Positions 1 to 10,600 of a stretch of 64,000 nt of DNA are shown here, one piece after another. The DNA comes from Niastella sp. (GTDB taxonomy: Bacteria > Bacteroidota > Bacteroidia > Chitinophagales > Chitinophagaceae). The notes under the pieces were generated by a model. The model was not told the origin of the DNA. It saw only the letters and a list, made by a program, of their open reading frames with translations, and made no database searches. The stretch spans positions 1-64,000 of the forward strand of contig JAGIBF010000035.1 of the NCBI GenBank assembly GCA_017744515.1, written 5' to 3'. Each line of letters opens with the position of its first letter. The stretch's first letter is position 1. Made by a program: the position numbers and the translations under genes.

Positions 1-543
1 CTGAACAGGAAGACGGGTGTTACCATGAAGCTGAAACCTGAAACAGTGATGGAATTGGGCGTTCCTTCCTTTATCGGTAAGCGGCAGCAGCACCTGTATG
101 CCAGTGCCGAAACTGAAATGACATTTGCTGCTGCAGCGGATAATGAAAAAGCAGGCTTCATGGTCTATTACGACGAGTACCATTTCTACTTTATGAGCAG
201 ATCGGTAAGCAATGGAAAGCCGGTGTTGCAGCTGTACAAGGGCAATACCCAAACCAAAGGCATGGACCTTGTTACCGAAACACCCCTTGCCGGTAAAGGC
301 GATAAACTGCAATTGAAAATAGAAGCAAAAGGAGATGTATATGATTTCTATTATGCTACCAGTGCCGGCAAATGGAATAAACTGCAGGGAGACCTGGATG
401 CAAAATATGTAAGTACAAAAAATGCAGGCGGCTTTACCGGTTGCTTCTTTGCCTTGTATGCCACTTCCTCAGGCAAACCTTCCGGTAGCACAGCTTCCTA
501 TAGCTATCTCAAATACAGTGGTAATGATCCCATGTTTAAATAA
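1..543 (+). CDS. GH43 beta-xylosidase/arabinofuranosidase, C-terminal part (5' truncated by window edge)
   Basis: The reading frame is open from base 1, so this is the last 180 residues of a longer protein whose start lies outside the window. The sequence matches the concanavalin-A-like C-terminal beta-sandwich found in many family 43 glycosidases: a motif resembling GVPSFIGKRQQH, then alternating strands, then GGFTGCFFALYATSSG and a final YSYLKYSG strand. In the family this domain packs on the five-bladed propeller that cleaves xylosyl or arabinosyl side groups; the catalytic domain itself is not visible here. The stop is six bases before the next gene, an acetyl esterase, so the two are probably co-transcribed in a xylan-directed operon. 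The fold assignment is fairly secure; the exact substrate is inferred from the neighbours. Confidence 0.8.
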   Translation: MNRKTGVTMKLKPETVMELGVPSFIGKRQQHLYASAETEMTFAAAADNEKAGFMVYYDEYHFYFMSRSVSNGKPVLQLYKGNTQTKGMDLVTETPLAGKGDKLQLKIEAKGDVYDFYYATSAGKWNKLQGDLDAKYVSTKNAGGFTGCFFALYATSSGKPSGSTASYSYLKYSGNDPMFK

Positions 544-1404
<861 letters not shown>

Positions 1405-1440
1405 ACATATAGCGGATCAGAGACAAGATCAACAACACAA

Positions 1441-1463
1441 AAGCCGGCAATCGCCGGCTTTTT
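1441..1463. terminator. Bidirectional intrinsic terminator between convergent genes
   Basis: An 8-bp perfect stem, AAGCCGGC pairing with GCCGGCTT around an AATC loop, is followed by a T-run on the plus strand and preceded by an A-run that gives T's on the minus strand. It lies between the convergent ends of the acetyl esterase (1404) and the GH10 xylanase (1494) and should serve both. Confidence 0.85.
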
Positions 1464-1493
1464 GTTTAAGACTGTTGAGGTTCCCCATATTGA

Positions 1494-2675
1494 TCAATCA
1501 TTCAGTTTTTCGGTATTGTTGCCATTCCGGATACCAATCACTGCGTAGAAGGCCGGCTTTGGCTTGTTCTCCCGGTCGAACAGCAACGGATAATTGGTTC
1601 TGCCGCGGATAGGGAAATTGTTTAACCACGACTGACCATCGTTTACACCCCAGAAAGTAACACGGCTTATTTTGTCCTTGTGTTTAAGAAATAGCCTGAA
1701 GAGGTCCTCGTATGCTTTGCCCAGCCTCACCTGCACTGAATCAGGCAGGCCGCTGGTATATGGATTCATACCTGCTTTGGCTTCGGCAGTGCGGCCTACG
1801 TCGGCCGTATTGTTTTGCCAGGGATTAGGCAGCACGGTGAGGTCCAGTTCCGTGAACATCACTTTCACGCCAAGTGCGGAGTAGGCGAGGATGCTTTCCT
1901 CGATAGCAGCAAGCGGCAGGTTGTCGATATGCCAGTGACCCTGTATGCCCACGCCATCGACACGTACACCGGCTGCCTTTAGATTTTTTATCAGGGTCAG
2001 CGCACCTGCTCTTTTCTTCGGTTGCTCGATATTGTAATCATTGTAATAAAGCTCAGCATCAGGTGCAGCCTGTTGAGCCAGCCGGAAAGCTTCCGTGATA
2101 TAACCTTCTCCAAGGTGTTGCAGGAATACAGATTTGCGCAAAGAGCCATCTTCATTCAGCGCCTCGTTCACTACATCCCAGGAAGCCACCTTTCCTTTAT
2201 AGCGGCCGGCCACGGTGGTTATATGATCCGTGAAGAACTGGCGTACCGAATCGGCACTTTTGATCCTCCTTATAAAGCCGGGCAATTGACTGTGCCAGAT
2301 AAGTGTGTGACCATTCACGCGCATGTCATGTTGCTGAGCGTAAGCCACGAGCTTGTCGGCAGGTTCAAAGTTATACCGGTTCCATTCAGGATGCAGGTGC
2401 ATGGCCTTCATCAGGTTCTCGGGCGTGATGGCATTGAATTGCTCGGGGATCAGTTTGGCGGTAGCCGGGTCTTTATCCGATACCTGGTCCAGGTTGAGTG
2501 CTGTGCCAATAAGAAAATCCTTCTTGAAAGCCGCTTTCAAAGAAGGCGTTCCTGAAGTTACTATAGAAGACGCTGCCGGTGATGCTGCCGAACTGGCTGT
2601 TTGCCGGGCAGCACAGCCGGATAACAGCCATGCAGCAAACAAACAAGCGGGCACTAATGGTAATGATCTGTTCAT
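1494..2675 (-). CDS. GH10 endo-beta-1,4-xylanase, lipoprotein
   Basis: This 393-residue family 10 glycoside hydrolase cleaves the beta-1,4-xylan backbone by a retaining mechanism. The acid/base Glu is in WDVVNEAL (about E171) and the nucleophile Glu in FTELDLTVLP (about E276). Other family signatures are FNAITPENLMK, GHTLIWHSQLP and FWGVNDGQSW. I chose the ATG at 2675 because it opens a clean lipoprotein signal peptide with lipobox LLSGC; the frame extends 17 codons further upstream but without a sensible signal. The enzyme is therefore probably anchored in a membrane and displayed on the cell surface. Its opposite orientation to the esterase and its position next to HTCS1 suggest that it is regulated by that sensor. 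Confidence 0.95.
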   Translation of the reverse strand: MNRSLPLVPACLFAAWLLSGCAARQTASSAASPAASSIVTSGTPSLKAAFKKDFLIGTALNLDQVSDKDPATAKLIPEQFNAITPENLMKAMHLHPEWNRYNFEPADKLVAYAQQHDMRVNGHTLIWHSQLPGFIRRIKSADSVRQFFTDHITTVAGRYKGKVASWDVVNEALNEDGSLRKSVFLQHLGEGYITEAFRLAQQAAPDAELYYNDYNIEQPKKRAGALTLIKNLKAAGVRVDGVGIQGHWHIDNLPLAAIEESILAYSALGVKVMFTELDLTVLPNPWQNNTADVGRTAEAKAGMNPYTSGLPDSVQVRLGKAYEDLFRLFLKHKDKISRVTFWGVNDGQSWLNNFPIRGRTNYPLLFDRENKPKPAFYAVIGIRNGNNTEKLND

Positions 2676-2866
2676 GGGTATGATGAGTGGATGAATGTTT
2701 AAAATGAAGTTTGTTGGAGAATACAAAAGACGAAAAAAAACAGCAATAAGAATAGCGGAGAGCCATCTTCTTGCAATAATTGAGACGATAGAGCTAAAAC
2801 GGTTCAGTCGGTGGTCGGGCCGTTCCTGCGGCCAGATTACTCAACGCGTTTCCTGTATGTCAGGAG

Positions 2867-5800
2867 CTAAGAATTGCCTGTTCCTTTCTTTATCCTGGCA
2901 ATGTACTCGGAAGGCAGCAGGTTGAATTTGCTTTTGAACGACTTGGCAAAATAATTCGGTGTTGTGAATCCTACCAGGTAAGCGATCTCCGCAATGGTCA
3001 TGTCGCTTTTTTCCATCAGGGCAGCCGCTTTGTCCAGCCGGTAAGAACGTATGTATTCAACCGGAGTTTGTCCGGTTAGTTCCAGAAGTTTATTGTACAG
3101 CGAGCTGCGGCTCATGCCTACTTCCTTGCTCAGGCTTTCAACCGATAGCTGAGAGTTGGTAAGGTTCTCTTCGAGATAGCGCACTACTTTATGCAGCAGC
3201 TGTTCGTCGGCCGATTCCAACGCTACGTCCGGTGTAAGCACTTTGAATTGCCGCGTGTAGGTAGATTTGAGTGTATTGTTCAGGTGCAGCAGGTTTTTGA
3301 TCTTCACGTGCAGCACTTCGAAGTTGAAAGGCTTGGTGATGTAATCATTAGCCCCTGTTTCAAGGCCGGCGATCTGCTGCTCTTCTGCTGTAAGTGCAGT
3401 AAGCAGTATCACGGGGATATGATTGGTGCGTTTGTCGGCCTTCAGCTTTTGCACCAGGGTGATGCCGTCCATCTCGGGCATGGTAATATCACTTACGATC
3501 AGCTGCGGATGATGCGCCAGCGCTTTTTGCCAGCCCTCTTTGCCATTCGATGCTTCCAGAACCTTGTAATGATTCCGGAGATTGTCTTTGAGGTAAAACC
3601 GGAAGTCTTCATTGTCCTCAACCAGCAGCACCAATGGCAGATCGGTTGCACTTGCAGTTGATATCTCCGCTCTTGTCACCCTGAGCTTGTCGAAGGGTTC
3701 TTCAACCGAAGTAAAGGAATTCCCGTCTTGTAAAATATCTGTTGTATCAGGTAACGTTGCCGGTATTGAGCCTGGCTCCATGATCACGATCTGTAAAGGC
3801 AATTCGATGGTAAACGTAGAACCTAGCCCCGGCTCACTATCTACTTCGATAGAGCCGCCATGCATTTTAATGAACTCTTTGGTGATGGACAGGCCGATGC
3901 CGGTGCCCTGATTTAAAATGGCCGAGCTGGAATTGGTTTGAAAAAAACGTTCGAATATCTGATCCTGCTTGTCTTTCGCAATACCAACGCCGGAGTCCTT
4001 CACTTTTATAGCTACCCACAGATGCTGTGGATCGGCAGGCCTGTCCAGTGTTGACAACTCAACACGTACGTTGCCACCTTCGAGTGTGAACTTGAATGCA
4101 TTCGAAAGAAGATTGAAAAGAATGCGCTCCAGTTTGTCGTGGTCAAAGAAAGCATGCAGCATGGGAATATCACTCCTGAACAGGAAATGAATATGTTTTC
4201 TTTCTGCAAAGTCCATGAAAGCATCCGTTACCTCTTTGAGGAACGTTACCAGTTCGCCGGGCGCCAGCTGCAGGCTGAGTTCATGCTCTTCCATCTTGCG
4301 GAAGTCGAGCAGTTGGTTCACGAGGTTCAACAACCGTCGTGCGTTGCGCTTGATCATGCCCAGTTTGTCGAGCTGGTTGTCGGCCTTTTCACTGGCGATC
4401 AATTGGTCCACAGGACCCATGATCAGCGATATCGGTGTTCTGAAATCATGGCTCAGGTTGGTGAGGAACTTGATCTTCAACCGGTCAAGCTCCTGTATGC
4501 GTTTGGCTTCCTGCCGTTCCTGTTCCAGCAGGAACTTTTTCCGGAGGCGTGCAATGCCGAGGTGACGGCTATACAACAACAGGCCACAGATGACAGCTGC
4601 ATAAAAAATATAGGCCCAGATGGTGCGCCAGAAAGGAGGATGCACGTAGATACGCAGGATGGTATCGTTACTGCTCCACACGCCGTCGTTGTTGCTGGCC
4701 TTCACCCGGAAAGTGTATTCACCCGGATCGAGGTTGGTGTAAGAAGCAACGTTTACAGTACCGGTATAGTTCCAGTCCTTGTCGAAACCTTCCAGCTTGT
4801 AGGCGTAATTATTTTCTTTGGGAAGCGTGTAGTTGAGTGCCACAAAGCTCAGGGCAAAGTTTTGTTTGTAGGCAAGGTTCACCTGGTCGGCCACAGAAAT
4901 ATGCGATTCGATCGGAGCATCCTCACCAGGTACCACCGACTTGTTCGAGATCTTCAGGTCGGTCAGTATTACCTGCGGTACATTGCGGTTGATGGTCAGC
5001 TTGGCAGGATCGAAATAGTTGAAGCCTTCAAGGCCACCGAACATAAGATCGCCTTCCGACAAGCGAATACCTGAAGCACGTACGAAATTGTTATTCTGAA
5101 CACCATTATGGTGGGTGTAATTGCGAAACGTTTTCTTCGCTACGTCGAAACTGCTGATGCCGGTATTGGTACTAAGCCACAGAAGACCATTGAAATCCTC
5201 GATGATCTGGTACATCGTCGTATTCTGCAAACCGTCTTTTTCAGAGAAGGTGGTAAACGATTTTTGAACAGGGTCATACAGGCTAAGCCCTTCTCCAAAA
5301 GTACCCAGCCACATACGGCCGTGGCTGTCGCGCAGGATCGTTTGCACCTTATCACTGGGCAACCGGTTATTACCTTGCGTGTAAGTGGTCCACTGCCTGC
5401 GTTGCGGGTCAAACACATTGACACCGCCACCATGCGTGCCGATCCACATGTTGCCGGCCGTATCTTCTTCGATGGCCCGCACGTATCCGTTCATGGGCAG
5501 CATTACTTCATTGCCCGCATCAGGCCGGGGGCGGGGTGTCAGCTTCATTACCACCTTACCATCTTTCAACACGTTCACCCCTTCACCGTTCATGCCGATC
5601 CATATTTGACCCTTGCTGTCTTCCTTGATACAAAATAGATTGTTGGAGTTGAGATCATCAGCGCCAGGGCCTTGCCGCATGTATTGACGTTTGCCTGTAG
5701 CAGGGTCAAGGATGATAAGCCCCCATGCATACGTGCCGATATACAGTTTATTGTCGCTCGACATTTGCATCGCAAGTATGGAAAGCGGATGCTGGCTATG

Positions 5801-7030
5801 AACTGGCAGACCAAGGTCGACCGCACTCACCTGTTCTGTTTTCCGGTTGTACCGGAACAGGCCACCGCCGTCGGTGCCGATGAAAACTTCTCCATCCCTG
5901 CCTTCAGCAAAAGAACTGACGATTGCTGTGGGACGGGTTTGCGGAAAAAAAGACTTGCTCAGCTTGATATCGAAGAGGTTCAGGTTCTTGTCGAACTTGT
6001 TGATGCCGCCACGGAAAGTACCCAGCCAGTAAATACCCTGCTGGTCGATATACGCACACTTGATCCATTTGCTGGTGAGGCTGTGCATATAACCGGGCCG
6101 CGGAAGATGCGTGATCACCCGTTGCGAACGCGTGTCTGCAATGTTCAATCCTTCTGAAGTGCCTACCCAGAGATTGCCCGCCTCGTCGGGTGCAATACAA
6201 TTGATCTCATGGCTGCTCAAAGCACTGGCGGGACCACTCAGGTAACTGTAAGAATCGAAACCGGCCCCATTGGGACGGAATGTGCACAAGCCGGCAGGAG
6301 TGCCTATCCAGATCACCCCGTCCTTGTCTTGCGTAATGGCCCTGATCTCATTGCTGATAAGACTGCCCGGTTGGTTGGGAAAATATTGATACCGCCTTAC
6401 CCGTTTGGAAGCCCATTCGTATACATAGATCCCCTGCATAGTACCCACCCAGATACGTTGCTGGTTGTCTGCAAAAACACAGGTCAGCACTTTGGGTGTT
6501 GGACGGCCATTGTCGGCCGACGACAGGTCGATTCTCGATAAAGTATTGGAAGTGGGTTCCAGCTGGAACAGGTTTTCGTATTGGGCCACCCACACTTTGC
6601 CCGACTGGTCACTGCAAATACCCCTGACCACCCCGTTGGCGGGTAGTTCGCCGGTTTGGCCTTTGGTGGGATAGTGAATGAAAATATTCTTTTGACGGTC
6701 ATACCGGCTCAGGCCGCCGCCGCTCGTACCGATCCACAGGTTGCCGGCAGGATCTTCATGAAGCGTCAGTATCTCATTGGCGCGCAGGCTGGTGGTGTCG
6801 CCGGGAACATGCCGGTAAACGGTAAAATTGGTGCCGTCGAATTTATTCAGCCCGTCATCCGTGGCAAACCACATCATCCCATAATGGTCTTTGGTGATAG
6901 CGTTGACCGAGTTCGACAACAGGCCGTCTTTGGAGGAGAGTGCCGTGAAATTAATATGGGCCGGTTGTGCCCATCCTGAATACACAAGCAAAAGCAGGAC
7001 GGCGAGGGTGGTATGTTTAGAATTGAGCAT
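2867..7030 (-). CDS. Hybrid two-component system regulator (HTCS1): periplasmic sensor, histidine kinase, receiver, AraC DNA-binding domain
   Basis: This single 1387-residue polypeptide combines sensor and response regulator, as is typical of PUL control. In order: signal peptide (to about residue 22), two seven-bladed Reg_prop propellers (repeats of the D-x-x-G-x-x-W-x-G-T type to about 690), a Y_Y_Y domain, one membrane segment near 800-825, HisKA with H861 in LSHDFRTP, HATPase_c (NLLSNAFKFT, GTGIGLSIT), a receiver with phospho-acceptor D1181 in VSDITMPEMDG, and a C-terminal AraC helix-turn-helix pair. In known members an oligosaccharide binds the periplasmic propeller interface. The first ATG is at 7030; a TTG lies four codons upstream. 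A dispersed repeat is translated in the kinase-receiver linker as PFDKLRVT. The adjacent GH10 gene on the same strand is a likely target. Confidence 0.95.
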   Translation of the reverse strand: MLNSKHTTLAVLLLLVYSGWAQPAHINFTALSSKDGLLSNSVNAITKDHYGMMWFATDDGLNKFDGTNFTVYRHVPGDTTSLRANEILTLHEDPAGNLWIGTSGGGLSRYDRQKNIFIHYPTKGQTGELPANGVVRGICSDQSGKVWVAQYENLFQLEPTSNTLSRIDLSSADNGRPTPKVLTCVFADNQQRIWVGTMQGIYVYEWASKRVRRYQYFPNQPGSLISNEIRAITQDKDGVIWIGTPAGLCTFRPNGAGFDSYSYLSGPASALSSHEINCIAPDEAGNLWVGTSEGLNIADTRSQRVITHLPRPGYMHSLTSKWIKCAYIDQQGIYWLGTFRGGINKFDKNLNLFDIKLSKSFFPQTRPTAIVSSFAEGRDGEVFIGTDGGGLFRYNRKTEQVSAVDLGLPVHSQHPLSILAMQMSSDNKLYIGTYAWGLIILDPATGKRQYMRQGPGADDLNSNNLFCIKEDSKGQIWIGMNGEGVNVLKDGKVVMKLTPRPRPDAGNEVMLPMNGYVRAIEEDTAGNMWIGTHGGGVNVFDPQRRQWTTYTQGNNRLPSDKVQTILRDSHGRMWLGTFGEGLSLYDPVQKSFTTFSEKDGLQNTTMYQIIEDFNGLLWLSTNTGISSFDVAKKTFRNYTHHNGVQNNNFVRASGIRLSEGDLMFGGLEGFNYFDPAKLTINRNVPQVILTDLKISNKSVVPGEDAPIESHISVADQVNLAYKQNFALSFVALNYTLPKENNYAYKLEGFDKDWNYTGTVNVASYTNLDPGEYTFRVKASNNDGVWSSNDTILRIYVHPPFWRTIWAYIFYAAVICGLLLYSRHLGIARLRKKFLLEQERQEAKRIQELDRLKIKFLTNLSHDFRTPISLIMGPVDQLIASEKADNQLDKLGMIKRNARRLLNLVNQLLDFRKMEEHELSLQLAPGELVTFLKEVTDAFMDFAERKHIHFLFRSDIPMLHAFFDHDKLERILFNLLSNAFKFTLEGGNVRVELSTLDRPADPQHLWVAIKVKDSGVGIAKDKQDQIFERFFQTNSSSAILNQGTGIGLSITKEFIKMHGGSIEVDSEPGLGSTFTIELPLQIVIMEPGSIPATLPDTTDILQDGNSFTSVEEPFDKLRVTRAEISTASATDLPLVLLVEDNEDFRFYLKDNLRNHYKVLEASNGKEGWQKALAHHPQLIVSDITMPEMDGITLVQKLKADKRTNHIPVILLTALTAEEQQIAGLETGANDYITKPFNFEVLHVKIKNLLHLNNTLKSTYTRQFKVLTPDVALESADEQLLHKVVRYLEENLTNSQLSVESLSKEVGMSRSSLYNKLLELTGQTPVEYIRSYRLDKAAALMEKSDMTIAEIAYLVGFTTPNYFAKSFKSKFNLLPSEYIARIKKGTGNS
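3675..3698. repeat. Copy of a dispersed 24-base repeat inside the HTCS1 coding sequence
   Basis: The core CCCTGAGCTTGTCGAAGGG with its flanking GTCA and T is identical to the copy at 24621-24644 and nearly identical to those near 40909 and 46931, all of which are intergenic. Here it is read in frame on the minus strand as PFDKLRVT, in the linker between the ATPase and receiver domains, where extra residues are tolerated. Confidence 0.9.
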
Positions 7031-7208
7031 GGCGTAAGACAAGCGTTAAAACGCTGAAACAGAATGCAGGGGAGAACATTTGTGCGACAAATTTCAACAA
7101 ATGAAGCATCCCCCGGCCTCCCGGTCAGCTACCTTTATGACTGTGTGAAATTGACGTTTATTTTTCGCTTTTCCGTCTCAAAAATAGCCGTTCCAAAAAC
7201 GATGTGCC

Positions 7209-7574
7209 ATGAGTAGTAAAATAAATCCCCGGGAAAAAGAAGAGCTGCTGAAGAAACTGCAGGAATGCCTGTTTGAACAGTCATCCACCAAAGACCTGAA
7301 TGTAGAAAGCCTGGCAAGGCTCATGCACATGAGCCGTCCCACCCTTTACCGGAAGATGAAGATCATTTCCGATCGTACACCCAATGAACTGATCAATGAA
7401 ATACGCCTGCAAAAAGCAGCAGATCTGCTGGCAGCCGGTGATCTCCGTGTATTTGAAGTAGCGAAGATGGTGGGGTATACTTCCCAAAGCAGCTTTGGCA
7501 AATCCTTTCTCAGACAATTTAAGGTAACCCCTGCTACTTACCAGCGCGCGAAAAAGATCATGGACGCCGCATAA
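7209..7574 (+). CDS. Stand-alone AraC-type helix-turn-helix protein
   Basis: This 121-residue protein is almost entirely an AraC-family DNA-binding domain: first helix-turn-helix around LNVESLARLMHMSRPTLYRK, second around LRVFEVAKMVGYTSQSSFGK, ending with the FKVTPATYQR signature. There is no sensor, dimerisation or receiver part. It resembles the C-terminal domains of the two flanking hybrid regulators, and lies between them, 178 bases from the divergent HTCS1 start and 62 bases before HTCS2. It may be an accessory regulator binding the same sites, or a leftover duplicated HTCS tail; the intact frame and complete domain favour a working protein. The ATG at 7209 precedes a charged helix (PREKEELLKKLQECL). 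Confidence 0.8.
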   Translation: MSSKINPREKEELLKKLQECLFEQSSTKDLNVESLARLMHMSRPTLYRKMKIISDRTPNELINEIRLQKAADLLAAGDLRVFEVAKMVGYTSQSSFGKSFLRQFKVTPATYQRAKKIMDAA

Positions 7575-7580
7575 AACCCC

Positions 7581-7588
7581 TAAATTTG
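7581..7588 (+). promoter_or_regulatory. Candidate -7 promoter box for HTCS2
   Basis: TAAATTTG matches the Bacteroidota -7 consensus TAnnTTTG exactly, 49 bases before the HTCS2 start and just after the preceding stop codon. No TTTG is seen at the expected -33 position, so it is a weak call. Confidence 0.3.
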
Positions 7589-7636
7589 ATCGCCCTGGTC
7601 CGTGTCCTCACGAACCAGTAATTTGCGATCAAGAAA

Positions 7637-10600
7637 ATGCAGAAACTCATTGCTTGTTTACTGGGGCTACTTTGTTTTCAGGTACTCGTGGCGGCTGATG
7701 ATCCAAGGATTACACGCCTCGGCGTGGAGAAAGGGCTGTCCAACAACTCCATACGTTGCATCTACCAGGATAGAGATGGCTTCATCTGGTTTGGCACCTT
7801 CGATGGCCTCAACCGCTACGACGGCTATGAATTTAAGGTCTTCCGCAACAAACAGAACGACTCACTTTCCCTTCCACACAATTATATATACTCCATCCAC
7901 CAGGACCAGCAAAAGAAATTATGGGTAGGCACGGGACAAGGGTTGAGCATATACAACAGCCTGACGTCAAAATTCTTACCGGCCTGGTTCACGCCCTACG
8001 GCGCCAGTAACCGCGAAAAGATTACAGCCATGGTCGATCATATAGTATCAGACGATAAAGGCAATGTCTTCATCGGTACCAATGGCCGTGGACTGATGGT
8101 GCAACTGGCCGGAACAACAACGGCCGTACAAATACCCTTAAAAGAGGCTGGGCGTGACCGTCTGGATTATGGCGTGGATGTAGAGATCGATGATAAGCAA
8201 CGCGTGTGGTTGTTTATCTCGGGCGCCGGATTATTCAGGTATCAACGGGGCACACAACAAATAGAACCCGTAAACAATGTCATCAAGTTTGCTCATACCC
8301 TCGAGGCCGATAGCGAAGACAATATCTGGATAGGCACTGCCAATGGCTTGCATAAATATTCACTCACAGCAAGAAGCTATGTAAAGGCCTATACGGCCGA
8401 AACAGGTAAACTCACCTCCAATAACATTTCCTCACTTTCTTTCGATAAGAACAAACAACTCTGGATAGGAACAGAAGGGGGCGGCGCCAATATACTCAAC
8501 CCGGTCACAGAGGTCGTCACCCACATATTGCCCGGAGAGAACAGCCGCTCACTATCCAGCGAATCGGTGACGGTTATTTACCACGACAATGAATCGCGCC
8601 ATTGGATGGGCACCCTCAAAGGAGGCGTCAATATCATCGATCCGCAGATCAGCCAGTTCCAAACCATCGCCCACGATCCACTCAATCCCAACAGCCTTGT
8701 CAATAATTTTGCGGCTTGCTTCTTTGAAGACGCCAGCGACAACCTGTACATCGGAACAGACGGTGGCGGTATGAGCATCTGGAACCGTAAAACCAACACC
8801 TTCCACAACTACCGCCATGATCCGGCCAATCCCCGCTCACTTACCAGTAACATGGTCACAGGTATTGTCATCGACCATCGCAACCGTACCTGGGTTTCCA
8901 CTTTTGGCGGCGGCATCAATAAATTCAACAAGGCTACGGGTACCTTCCAACAGTACAAATGCATCAATGATGTTACGGGGATAGAGAACATCAACGTCTG
9001 GAAATTATACCTCGATAGAGAAAATACCCTGTGGGCTACCACCTTTGGCGGCGGAAAACTATACCGCTACAATGAACAGGCAGACCGGTTCGAAGCATTC
9101 GACCAGGAGTTGTATGATCTTGTTTCCTTTTTTGAAGATACACAGGGCGCACTTTGGGCGGGCAATTCCCACCAGTTGGTCAACATAGATAAGCACAATA
9201 AAAAACACCGTTTCTTCGAAATGAAGAAACCGGTAAGGTCGATCTATGAAGACCGCAAAGGAAACTTTTGGGTGGGAACGGAAGGCGCTGGCATCCTGCT
9301 ATTCGATCGTGCAGCTGGTAAGATCGTGGCACAGTATGCCGATGCGGATGGCCTCAGCAACAATTCAGTACTCAATATTTCCGAAGACAAACTGGGCAAT
9401 CTTTGGTTGAGCACCTTCAATGGCCTTTCAGCTTTTACGCCTACGCAAAAGAGCTTCAACAACTATTACCAGGGCGATGGATTGCCGAGCAACCAGTTTA
9501 TATACAGTGCGGCCCTGCGTCTGCGGTCGGGAGAACTGATCTTTGGCAGTATCAATGGCTTTGTGTTGTTCGATCCCGGAAAGATCAGACCGCGCAGGTA
9601 CCTGCCGCCGGTACTCATTACCGGCATGCGCGTCAATAACAATCGTGTTAGCGAAAAAGGGCAGTACATAAAAGATACGAACGGCAATCACATCGTCAGC
9701 TTGCGCATCCCTTACAACGATGCAGTCCTGTCGGTCGATTTTGCAGCGCTGGAATATTCATCACCCGGCAAAATATGGTACGGCTATTACCTCGAAGGAT
9801 GGGACAAAGGCTGGAGCTATACCAATAACATCCGCACTGCCAATTACACCAACCTGCGCGAAGGCAATTATACCCTGCACATCAAATCCACCAATGCGGC
9901 AGGAGAGTGGAATACAAAAGAAACCATTTTGGCCATCAGTATTCTGCCACCCTGGTACCGCACCTGGTGGGCCTATGCATTATATGCCTGTATAGCCGGC
10001 GGGCTCCTGTATCTCTACCTGCGGTACAAAGCCAGGCAAACACGCCTTGAATACCAGGTACAGATCGCCCGGCTCAACGAAACCAATGAACGGTCTGAAA
10101 GAGAAAAGAGCCAGGCCCTCTTAGGATTGGAAAAAGCAGAGCGCCAGCGCAGCGAAGCCGAACTGGAGCTGGCAAAAGCTGAAAAAGCAAAAGGAGAAGC
10201 CGCACTGGAAGCCCAGCGCGTGATCAATGACAAAGAGCGTGAGTTGAATGAAAAGAAACTGGCCTTCTTTACCAATATCTCGCATGAGTTCAGAACACCC
10301 CTTACCCTGGTGTTGAACCCCATCAAAGACCTGTTGAAAAATAAAGAACAACAGGTGGAAGCAGGCGACCTGCGATTAATATACCACAACGCGGGCCGTA
10401 TGTTGCGGCTGGTGGATCAACTCCTGCTTTTTCAAAAAGCAGATAAAGAACTCGACCAGCTTAAAATAGCGAAAGTCAGCCTCATTACATTGGTAAGAGA
10501 AGTGTATGCTTCCTTTATACAAGTGGCCAAAACCCGTAAGATCGAATACCAGTTGCACATAGAAGACGATGAAGAACAGATCATCTATGCCGACCGTGAA

